Source: Streptosporangium amethystogenes (GTDB lineage Bacteria > Actinomycetota > Actinomycetes > Streptosporangiales > Streptosporangiaceae). From it: a stretch of DNA of 64,000 nt. Below the pieces are notes generated by a model. That model was not told the origin of the DNA and made no database searches. It was given only the letters and a program-made list of their open reading frames with translations. The stretch lies in assembly GCF_000721075.1 (NCBI RefSeq), contig NZ_JOEQ01000004.1:310001-374000 (forward strand), read 5' to 3'. The position numbers and the translations under genes were made by a program. This document shows positions 1 to 6,729 of this stretch, piece after piece. Every line of letters starts with the position of its first letter. Within the stretch, counting starts at the first letter, position 1.

Positions 1-438
1 CGGATCCAGAAGGTGGTGCTGGCCAACAACCAGGCGTACATCGCCTCGGCCGCCCAGTCGGACGCCTCGCGGACCGAGCCCCCCTACCAGCTCCAGGGCT
101 CGTACCGGAACATGAACAAGCTCGCGGCCCGGGTCGTCCCGGTGATGAACGACGCCGAACTGGAGGCGGTGATCGACGATCACTACCTCGGCGAGGCCCA
201 GACCCTCACCTCGGGGGCGGAGGCCAACCTGCTCAAACTCGCCGAGCTACGCGGCACCCTGACCGCCGAGCAGGCCGCCCGATGGGCCGAGGTGAAGACC
301 GCCTACCTGCGCTCCCAGGCCCTCGGCGGCGCCGAGGACGACCCGATGACCCGCGCGGTCGGCGCGGTCGGCCTGCTGGCCGACCGGGTGAGCACCGCCA
401 TCGAACACGCCGCCGACCGGATCTCCGCCGAACCGTGA
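1..438 (+). CDS. DNA-repair-ATPase-like protein, C-terminal end (partial)
   Basis: The reading frame is open from base 1, so this is the last ~145 codons of a gene that begins upstream of the window. The tail (LANNQAYIASAAQSD, GSYRNMNKLAARVVPVMNDAEL) matches my memory of the C-terminus of the very large (~1600 aa) actinobacterial proteins annotated as DNA repair ATPases, which have an N-terminal P-loop/coiled-coil core. None of the ATPase motifs lie in the visible part, so the function rests on family recall only. The GTG at 13 is an internal valine, not a start. Confidence 0.7.
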   Translation, partial: RIQKVVLANNQAYIASAAQSDASRTEPPYQLQGSYRNMNKLAARVVPVMNDAELEAVIDDHYLGEAQTLTSGAEANLLKLAELRGTLTAEQAARWAEVKTAYLRSQALGGAEDDPMTRAVGAVGLLADRVSTAIEHAADRISAEP

Positions 439-674
439 AGCCCGGTCACGGCGGCCAAGGCAGGCAAGGAACGCTCCGGTGGCCCTTGCCCGCCCGGCCC
501 CGTGACCGGCACCCGGCCGAGTGCGCCCCGCTGACCACCGACATCCGCCACCACCTGCGGCAGGTCTTTGGCAGCGACGTCCCCGACTACGAGGTCGACG
601 TCACGCTGTCGCCCAGTTGATGACCCGACTCCCCCCGGTGGCTGCCGTTACCCTCGTCTGGGAATGACCACGGC

Positions 675-1055
675 ATGACTACCGAACCAAAAGTACGGGT
701 GCGCCGGGTCTACGAGGAGCCGGAGGCCTCCGACGGCGCCCGGGTGCTGGTCGACCGGATCTGGCCGCGCGGACTGTCCAAGGAGAAGGCGCATCTGGAC
801 GAGTGGTGCAAGGCCGTGGCGCCCTCGACCGAGCTTCGTACGTGGTACGGCCACGATCCGGCCCGGTTTGAGGAGTTCGGCCGCCGCTACCGGGCCGAGC
901 TGGAGGACCCTGAGCGGGCCACCGCGCTGGAGCACCTGCGCGAGCTGGCGAAGAAGCGACCGTTGACGCTCCTGACCGCGAGCAGGCAGGCCGACATCAG
1001 CGAGGCCGTGATCCTCGCCGACCTGCTACGGAGCCGAGGGCCGCGCCCCATGTGA
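675..1055 (+). CDS. DUF488 family protein
   Basis: A 126-aa cytosolic protein of the DUF488 family, whose biochemical role is unknown. The diagnostic block VLVDRIWPRGLSKEKA lies at residues ~25-40. It is followed by W-C-K-A-V-A-PST-LR-WYGHDP and the C-terminal LTLLTASRQ strand, all typical of the family (usually 110-130 aa, so full length). The ATG at 675 was chosen because the family motif begins shortly after it. The 236 bp between the upstream ATPase and this gene hold no convincing gene, though the frame ending near 618 has a protein-like tail (TDIRHHLRQVFGSDVPDYEV) that may be a remnant. It converges on the XRE-cupin regulator at 1092. Confidence 0.85.
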   Translation: MTTEPKVRVRRVYEEPEASDGARVLVDRIWPRGLSKEKAHLDEWCKAVAPSTELRTWYGHDPARFEEFGRRYRAELEDPERATALEHLRELAKKRPLTLLTASRQADISEAVILADLLRSRGPRPM

Positions 1056-1091
1056 TCACAGAAGTCGCGCACCCGTACGGCACCCGGCGAC

Positions 1092-1715
1092 TCACCTGTT
1101 GGAGGGGCGGGCGCGGACGTGCGGGCGTTCGCCCTGGGGGCCGAAGAGGCTGAGGATCTCGACGGGTTCCGGCCCGAGATTACTGAGCGCGTGCGGAAGG
1201 TGTGCGTCGAACTCCGCCACCTCTCCGGAGGTCAGGACGATCTCCTTCTCACCGAGCCTCAGGGACAACCGCCCGGACAGGACGTACATCCACGCGTACC
1301 CCTCGTGGGTCCGCGGTTCCAGGCCGCAGCCGGGCCGGCCCGCCGGGATGATCATCTTGTACGCCCGGAGGCCGCCGGGGCGGCGGGTCAGCGGGATGAA
1401 CGTGACGCCGTTGCGGGTGGTCGGGCGCTGGTGGACGCGGGGGTCACCGGTCTCCGGTGCGCCGACGAGCTCGTCCAGGGGGAGCTGGTGGGCTCGGGCC
1501 AGCAGGAGCAGGAGCTCCAGGGTGGGACGGCGCTGGCCGGCCTCCAGGCGGGACAGGGTACTGACCGAGATCCCGGTGGACTCGGAGAGCTGCGCCAGGG
1601 TCGCACCGCGCTGCCGGCGCAGGGCCCGCAGGCGCGGGCCCACGGCGTCGATGACCGTGTCGAGGGCTCCGTCCAGGGCGGGGGTGTCGTTGTTGACGCT
1701 ACTCATTTGGCTCAC
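1092..1715 (-). CDS. XRE-family regulator with C-terminal cupin domain
   Basis: A 207-aa transcription factor. Residues ~28-85 form a lambda-repressor-like HTH (LRALRRQRGATLAQLSEST, then GISVSTLSRLEAGQRRPTL). Residues ~115-195 form a small beta-barrel cupin that usually senses a ligand (GRLSLRLGEKEIVLTSGEVAEFDAHLPHALSNLG). This HTH plus cupin layout is common in regulators that control a neighbouring metabolic gene. It is transcribed away from the oxidoreductase/methyltransferase fusion starting at 1835. The ~120-bp spacer carries an inverted repeat (1723-1739), so it probably regulates itself and that gene. The ligand is unknown. Confidence 0.9.
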   Translation of the reverse strand: MSQMSSVNNDTPALDGALDTVIDAVGPRLRALRRQRGATLAQLSESTGISVSTLSRLEAGQRRPTLELLLLLARAHQLPLDELVGAPETGDPRVHQRPTTRNGVTFIPLTRRPGGLRAYKMIIPAGRPGCGLEPRTHEGYAWMYVLSGRLSLRLGEKEIVLTSGEVAEFDAHLPHALSNLGPEPVEILSLFGPQGERPHVRARPSNR

Positions 1716-1722
1716 CTACTTA

Positions 1723-1739
1723 TTTGCCATCTCGGCAAA
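1723..1739. promoter_or_regulatory. Inverted repeat, probable XRE-cupin operator
   Basis: TTTGCC and GGCAAA are separated by 5 nt. They lie 8 bp upstream of the XRE-cupin start and ~96 bp upstream of the divergent fusion gene. A second partly symmetric element, TTTGTCAAA, follows at 1743-1751. Binding by the adjacent regulator is inferred from position only. Confidence 0.5.
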
Positions 1740-1834
1740 GGCATTTGTCAAATCTGTCGCCGTGGGCGGATAGTCCAGCAACGAGACGGCCGCCGTGAGG
1801 CTATGGCCGTACGACGAGTAGAGGAGAGCACACG

Positions 1835-3529
1835 ATGCGGGAGAAGTACGACGTGGTGGTCGTCGGTGGTGGCGCGGCCGGGCTCAGCGGGGCCCTGACC
1901 CTGAGCCGGGCGCGCCGCTCGGTGCTGGTGGTCGACGCCGGTGCCCCGCGCAACGCCCCGGCCGGGCATGTGCACAACTACCTGGGCCGCGAGGGCACGC
2001 CCCCCGGCGAGCTGCTGGCCGTCGGCCGCGCCGAGGTGACCGGCTACGGCGGTGAGATCGTGACCGGCACCGTCACCTCGGCCCATCGACTGGAGGGCGA
2101 CGACGGCTTTCGCGTACTGCTCGCCGACGGCCGGCAGGTGCGGGCTCGGCGGCTGCTGGTGGCCACCGGCCTGGTGGACGAGCTGCCCGACGTTCCGGGG
2201 CTGGCCGGGCGATGGGGACGCGACGTCCTGCACTGCCCGTACTGTCACGGCTGGGAGGTCCGCGACCAGGCGATCGGCGTCCTGGCCGACAGCCCGATGG
2301 CCGCGCACCAGGCCCTGCTGTTCCGGCAGTGGAGTGAGCGGGTGACCCTGTTCCTGCACACCGCCCCCAAGCCCACCGATGAGGAGTACGAGCAGCTGGC
2401 CGCCCGGGGGGTCACCCTCGTGGAGGGCGAGGTCGCCGCCCTGGAGGCGACCGGCGACCGGCTCGACGGCGTCCGGATGCGCTCGGGAGAACTCGTCCCC
2501 TGCCAGGCCGTGGTGGTCGCGCCGCGCTTCACCGCCCGGGCCGACGTGCTCGCCTCCCTCGGGCTGGAGCCGGTCCCGCAACTGGCCGGCGGCCACCTCA
2601 TCGGCAGCCACGTACCCGCCGATCCCGCCGGGGCCACCTCGGTGCCCGGGGTGTGGGTGGCCGGCAACGTCGCGGACCCGCGCGCGCAGGTGATCGTCTC
2701 CGCCGCCTCGGCACTGAACACCGCCGCGGCCATCAACGCCAACCTCATCGCCGAGGACACCCGCCACGCCGTCGCCGCTCACCGCCGGCGGCCCGAGTCC
2801 CTTTCCGGCCACGCCGAACGGGTGCCCGGCGACCACCACGGTCCCGCCACCGCGGCATCACCGGATGCTCACCGGCACGCCGACCACGACGCCTCAGCCG
2901 AGGGCATGTTCAGCGAGCAGGCGTGGGAGGAGCGCTACCGTTCCCGTGCCGCGGTCTGGAGTGGCCGACCCAACCCCCAGCTCGTGACCGAGACCACCGA
3001 TCTGCCCCCCGGCACGGCGCTCGACGTCGGTTGCGGCGAGGGGGCCGACGCCCTCTGGCTGGCCGCGCGCGGCTGGCGGGTCACGGCGGCGGACTTCTCC
3101 ACCGTCGCCCTGCGGCGCGGCGCCGAACGCGCCGACGCCCTCGGCGCGGAGGTGGCCGGGCGGATCGACTGGGTGCACACCGACCTGACGAGCTGGGCAC
3201 CCGATGAGGGCCACTTCGACCTGGTCACCGCCCATTTCATGCACCTGCCGGGGGAACAGCGCGAGGCGCTGTACACCCGGCTGGCCGCCGCGGTGGCCCC
3301 CGGCGGGACCCTGCTCATCGTCGGCCACCACTTCTCGGACCTGGAGACCACGATGCCCCGGCCCAATGTGCCCGGCATGTTCTTCACCGCCGAGGAGGTC
3401 GCGCACTCCCTCGACCCCGACCTGTGGGACATCCTCGTCACCGACACCAGGCCGCGCCTCGCCGACGACCCCGAAGGCCGCCAGGTCACCATCCACGACG
3501 CCATCCTGCGAGCCCGCAGGCGCCCGTGA
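1835..3529 (+). CDS. Thioredoxin-reductase-like flavoprotein fused to SAM methyltransferase
   Basis: A 564-aa two-domain protein. Residues ~5-310 are a pyridine-nucleotide-disulfide oxidoreductase: FAD-binding VVVGGGAAGLSGAL near the N-terminus, and a redox CxxC in HCPYCHGWE at ~133-141, as in thioredoxin-reductase-like proteins. After a His/Pro/Ala-rich linker (~315-355) comes a class I methyltransferase (~357-560) with motif I ALDVGCGEGADALWLAARG and an HFMHLPGEQR region. The same two-domain architecture has been annotated in other actinobacteria. GAGGAG just before ATG 1835 supports the start. Substrates are unknown. A natural guess is redox sensing or detoxification coupled to methylation of a small thiol or metalloid, which the sequence does not prove. 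Confidence 0.88.
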   Translation: MREKYDVVVVGGGAAGLSGALTLSRARRSVLVVDAGAPRNAPAGHVHNYLGREGTPPGELLAVGRAEVTGYGGEIVTGTVTSAHRLEGDDGFRVLLADGRQVRARRLLVATGLVDELPDVPGLAGRWGRDVLHCPYCHGWEVRDQAIGVLADSPMAAHQALLFRQWSERVTLFLHTAPKPTDEEYEQLAARGVTLVEGEVAALEATGDRLDGVRMRSGELVPCQAVVVAPRFTARADVLASLGLEPVPQLAGGHLIGSHVPADPAGATSVPGVWVAGNVADPRAQVIVSAASALNTAAAINANLIAEDTRHAVAAHRRRPESLSGHAERVPGDHHGPATAASPDAHRHADHDASAEGMFSEQAWEERYRSRAAVWSGRPNPQLVTETTDLPPGTALDVGCGEGADALWLAARGWRVTAADFSTVALRRGAERADALGAEVAGRIDWVHTDLTSWAPDEGHFDLVTAHFMHLPGEQREALYTRLAAAVAPGGTLLIVGHHFSDLETTMPRPNVPGMFFTAEEVAHSLDPDLWDILVTDTRPRLADDPEGRQVTIHDAILRARRRP

Positions 3530-3655
3530 CGGAGTATTCCAGCCGTCCCAACCCCATCGCTGTGGATTCTAGTTACCAGTAGATCCATCTGTTGGACTTC
3601 TGGCCATCGGGCGGCCAGGCTGGGAGGTGCCGAAACCCGATACCAGGAGGAATCC

Positions 3656-4021
3656 ATGCCGGAGTACGAGAAGGCCATGCGGCCCGAGGACATCACCCGC
3701 CTGTTCGTCGAACGGTCCAACGCCGGTGACGCGGCCGGAGTCGCCGCACTCTACGAGGAGGACGCGGTGATGGCCTACCCTCCCGGCGGCCGGACGGTGG
3801 GCCGGGAGGCGATCCGCGCGCTGTGGGAGAAGGTGCTGGCCGGCCGTCCCCGCTTCGAGCCGGAGCAGCCCCTGCCGACACTGATCAGCGGCGACATCGC
3901 CCTCACCTCGACCCCGCCGAAGGACGGGAGCGGCGCCCGCGCGCAGGTCGTCCGGCGCCAGCCCGACGGAAGCTGGCTACGCCTGCTCGACCAGCCCGAG
4001 TTCGTCTCTCCCGCCCACTGA
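3656..4021 (+). CDS. SnoaL/NTF2-like protein (YybH type)
   Basis: A 121-aa cone-shaped NTF2-like domain of the SnoaL/YybH sort. Features are an N-terminal helix (FVERSNAGDAAGVAALYEEDAVM), then YPPGGRTVGREAIRALWEKVLAGRPRF and a terminal strand run. An AGGAGG ribosome-binding site lies 5-6 nt before ATG 3656. Such small domains act as enzymes (isomerase, hydrolase) or as ligand-binding modules, and this one gives no clue to its substrate. It stands alone between the fusion gene and the ArsR-type regulator. Confidence 0.8.
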   Translation: MPEYEKAMRPEDITRLFVERSNAGDAAGVAALYEEDAVMAYPPGGRTVGREAIRALWEKVLAGRPRFEPEQPLPTLISGDIALTSTPPKDGSGARAQVVRRQPDGSWLRLLDQPEFVSPAH

Positions 4022-4216
4022 ACCACCCACCACCGCGAATCGGGTGAGGCCACCGGAGTGGCAGGCGGCGCGACCGGCCCTCGGTACCGCCTCAACGCTT
4101 GGACTCGGTCGTCTACGGGCCACTCGTCCCGGCAATGCGTGGTGACCTCGACCGGAGCCTTTCCGAAGCCGGAGCGATGAGCACCGCCAACGGGCTCGGC
4201 AGCGGAGACCGGGGCG

Positions 4217-4732
4217 TCACGTGTCGCCCATTTCCAGGAGCAGGGCGGTCATGCTGACCTTGACGCTGCCATCCGAGCGCGGTGGCCGCGCCTTGTCGTG
4301 GACCATGGCGACCGCCTGGTCGATCAGCCCGACGACCTCCTCCCACACGGGGCCGTCCAGCCAGACCTCCGCGTCCATGGACGTGCGCCGGCCGTGGGCC
4401 CGCTCCAGCCGCCGCGCGAGGTCGACGAACATCGCCTCGTACAGCGGCCGGCTGCCCGACCGGTCCAGCCGCATCCTGCTTGAGTGGTCATAGCGGTAGC
4501 ACCGCCGGGGGCGACCCCGGCCGCCCCGTGCCGGCTGCTCGTCCACCTGCTCCAGGAACCCCGCCTCGGCGAGCTGGCGCAGGTGGTAGCTGGCCGAGGC
4601 GTGGGCGATGTCCAGCTCCCTGGCGACCTCGGTGGCCGACATGGACGCGCCGGTGAGCAGCGATACGATCCGGATCCGCAGCGGATTCGCCAGCGCCCGC
4701 AGCGGCACCAGGTCGTCGCTTTCCCAGGGCAT
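4217..4732 (-). CDS. ArsR-type winged-helix transcriptional regulator
   Basis: A 171-aa regulator. Residues ~7-75 are a winged helix of the ArsR/HTH_20 kind (LRALANPLRIRIVSLLTGASMSATEVARELDIAHASASYHLRQLAEAGFLEQV). The remaining ~95 residues are a helical effector/dimer domain without the CxC metal site of classical ArsR proteins, so a metal ligand is unlikely. The gene has no leader: the start codon lies 6 nt after a possible -10 (TAGCAT, minus strand) and overlaps a palindrome at 4730-4757. This points to autoregulation and a leaderless mRNA. It diverges from purC by ~205 bp. The target genes are not evident. Confidence 0.85.
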   Translation of the reverse strand: MPWESDDLVPLRALANPLRIRIVSLLTGASMSATEVARELDIAHASASYHLRQLAEAGFLEQVDEQPARGGRGRPRRCYRYDHSSRMRLDRSGSRPLYEAMFVDLARRLERAHGRRTSMDAEVWLDGPVWEEVVGLIDQAVAMVHDKARPPRSDGSVKVSMTALLLEMGDT

Positions 4733-4757
4733 GTTGGGATGCTACATCTCCAACATG
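4730..4757. promoter_or_regulatory. Palindromic operator overlapping the ArsR-type start codon
   Basis: CATGTTGG (4730-4737) and CCAACATG (4750-4757) form perfect 8-bp arms. GATG-CTA-CATC inside continues the symmetry with one bulged base. The ATG of the regulator (4732) lies within the left arm, so bound repressor would cover the transcription start of a leaderless message. Confidence 0.6.
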
Positions 4758-4937
4758 TCTTGGGAAAGCACCGAACGCGAGAGCGAGACCGGTCGTTCGC
4801 CTTCTCCGCCCACGAACCCACGATGCGTCGAACGCCGGGCCGGTCATCCGGCAGGGCGGGCGCGGCCCGTCGCCGGATGTCGAATACGGTGAGCAGGTGT
4901 CGGTCAGCGACCGGGTCGAGCGAGAGCAAGGAAAGCA

Positions 4938-5768
4938 GTGAAGCTTCTTCATTCAGGGAAGGTCCGCGACGTCTACGAGGACCGCGGGGACATCATCCTC
5001 GTGGCGTCCGACCGGGTGTCGGTGTACGACGTGATCCTGCCCACGCCCATCCCCGACAAGGGGAAGATCCTCACGCGGCTCTCGCTCTGGTGGTTCGAGC
5101 AACTCGCCGACATCGTGCCCAACCACGTGATCTCGGCGACCGACGTACCCGCCGAGTTCGCGGGCCGTGCGGTGCGGTGCAGGAAGCTGAAGATGGCGAA
5201 GGTCGAGTGCGTCGCGCGCGGCTACCTGACCGGCGGCGGGCTGGAGGAGTACCGAGCGCACGGGTCGGTCTCCGGTGTGCCGCTGCCGCCCGGCCTGCTG
5301 GACGGGTCCAAGCTCCCCGAGCCGATCTTCACCCCGTCCACCAAGGCACCCCTCGGGCAGCACGACGAGCCCATCTCCTTCGACGAGGTGGTCGCCCTGG
5401 AGGGCGCCGAGGTCGCCGAGGAGTTCCGGCGGATCACGCTGGAGATCTACCGGCGGGGCTCCGAACTCGCCGCGGAGCGGGGCGTCATCATCGCCGACAC
5501 CAAGATCGAGCTGGGCTGGGACTCCGAGGGCGTGCTCGTGCTCGGCGACGAGGTGCTGACCTCCGACTCCTCCCGCTTCTGGCCCGCCGACCGGTGGGAG
5601 CCCGGCCACGCGCAGTTCTCCTTCGACAAGCAGTACGTGCGTGACTGGGCGACCGGCACGGGCTGGGACAAGAAGGAACCCGCTCCTGAGGTCCCCGCCG
5701 AGGTCGTGGAGGTCACCCGGGCGCGCTACATCGAGGCGTACGAACGCATCACCGGCAGAACCTGGTAG
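4938..5768 (+). CDS. purC: SAICAR synthetase (phosphoribosylaminoimidazole-succinocarboxamide synthase)
   Basis: A 276-aa cytosolic enzyme of de novo purine synthesis. It joins CAIR with aspartate using ATP to give SAICAR. Family hallmarks are the N-terminal HSGKVRDVYE nucleotide loop, VECVARGYLTGG at ~90-105, and TPSTKAPLGQHDEPIS near 130. They continue with RGVIIADTKIELGW (~175-190) and the DSSRFWPADRW signature (~210-220). The GTG start follows an AAGGAAAG ribosome-binding site. It is not beside other pur genes in this window. Part of its 3' end is duplicated just beyond the stop (see repeat). Confidence 0.97.
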   Translation: MKLLHSGKVRDVYEDRGDIILVASDRVSVYDVILPTPIPDKGKILTRLSLWWFEQLADIVPNHVISATDVPAEFAGRAVRCRKLKMAKVECVARGYLTGGGLEEYRAHGSVSGVPLPPGLLDGSKLPEPIFTPSTKAPLGQHDEPISFDEVVALEGAEVAEEFRRITLEIYRRGSELAAERGVIIADTKIELGWDSEGVLVLGDEVLTSDSSRFWPADRWEPGHAQFSFDKQYVRDWATGTGWDKKEPAPEVPAEVVEVTRARYIEAYERITGRTW

Positions 5769-5816
5769 GGGAGCCCGACGCCCTGAACGGGCACGCCACA
5801 TCGAAGCGTACGAACG
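5719..5816 (+). repeat. Duplicated 3' segment of purC
   Basis: Bases 5719-5746 inside purC (coding ARYIEAYER) reappear at 5789-5816 after the stop, 70 bp downstream, with 3 mismatches in 28. The copy is out of frame with purC. It looks like an old tandem duplication that left a second, now non-coding, 3' piece. Confidence 0.7.
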
Positions 5817-5841
5817 CCGGCTTCCCCGGGCACCGGATTCC

Positions 5842-6645
5842 CTACAGGGAGAGTTTCCTCTCGACCGCGGCGCCCACGATGGCCGGTTCCACCGGGGTGG
5901 AACCGGTGGGCGCCCCGAAGTCGGCCACGATGCAGGTGATGTTGTCGGGGCCGCCGCCCCGGTTGGCGAGGTCGATGAGCCAGCGAGCCGCCTCGTCGGG
6001 GTCGGAGATCTCGGTCAGCGTGTTGAACAGGGTCTCGGGACCGACCACGGCGGTCAGGCCGTCGGAGCAGAGCAGGTAGCGGTCCTCCGGGTAGGCCTCG
6101 CGCAGCGACAGGTCCAGCTCACCGTCACCGGTGCCCTCAAGGACCCGCAGCACCATTGACCGGCGCGGGTGCTCCGCGGCCTGCTCAGGGGTGATCCGCC
6201 CCTCGTCCACCAGCGACTGGACCAGGGTGTGGTCATGGGTTATCTGGTAAAGGGCGCCGTCGCGCAGCATGTAGGCCCGGGAGTCTCCGACGTGGGCCAG
6301 GGCGAAGGTGGCGCCGTCCCAGAGCATGGCGGTCAGGGTGGTGCCCATGCCGCGGAGCGTGGGATCCTGCTCGCTCATGTCGCGCAGTGTGTGGTTGACA
6401 TCCCTGGCGGCGCCCTTGAGCGCGGCGAGCAGGTCGACACCGCCGGTGGGAAGGGTGTCGTCCAGTGCCGCCATGGCGGTGACGGCAAGTGAGCTGGCGA
6501 CCTCTCCACCCGCATGACCACCCATGCCGTCCGCTATGGCGAGCAGGCGCGCGCTCGCGTAGCCCGAATCCTCGTTCGCCTCACGGCGGACCCCCACATC
6601 GGAGCGGGCCGCGTAGCGCAGTGCCAGTGGTTGGTTCAGTGCCAT
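5842..6645 (-). CDS. PP2C-family serine/threonine protein phosphatase
   Basis: A 267-aa metal-dependent phosphatase (PstP/PrpC type, without a membrane segment). The metal-binding acidic residues are all present: NEDS (~25), ADGMGGHAGGEVAS (~38-51), GDSRAYMLRDG (~122), CSDGLTAVV (~195) and GGGPDNITC (~232). The length is that of the bare catalytic domain. It is divergent from the methylase gene (84 bp between starts), whose downstream neighbour is a Ser/Thr kinase. A phosphatase and a kinase therefore flank one DNA methylase, suggesting reversible phosphorylation of a shared partner (inference). Confidence 0.93.
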   Translation of the reverse strand: MALNQPLALRYAARSDVGVRREANEDSGYASARLLAIADGMGGHAGGEVASSLAVTAMAALDDTLPTGGVDLLAALKGAARDVNHTLRDMSEQDPTLRGMGTTLTAMLWDGATFALAHVGDSRAYMLRDGALYQITHDHTLVQSLVDEGRITPEQAAEHPRRSMVLRVLEGTGDGELDLSLREAYPEDRYLLCSDGLTAVVGPETLFNTLTEISDPDEAARWLIDLANRGGGPDNITCIVADFGAPTGSTPVEPAIVGAAVERKLSL

Positions 6646-6729
6646 GAAGGCAGTAAATCATTGGTTGAAGCACTTCACAAGCAAAGACGTTGTAGACCGT
6701 TGCGGCACAGTCAACTACTGTGGCCCAAC

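Noticed and set aside
1748..2839. Long minus-strand ORF opposite the oxidoreductase/methyltransferase gene
   Set aside because: Gly/Val/His-rich translation typical of the antisense frame of a high-GC gene, with no ribosome-binding site; the plus-strand frame has clear family motifs.
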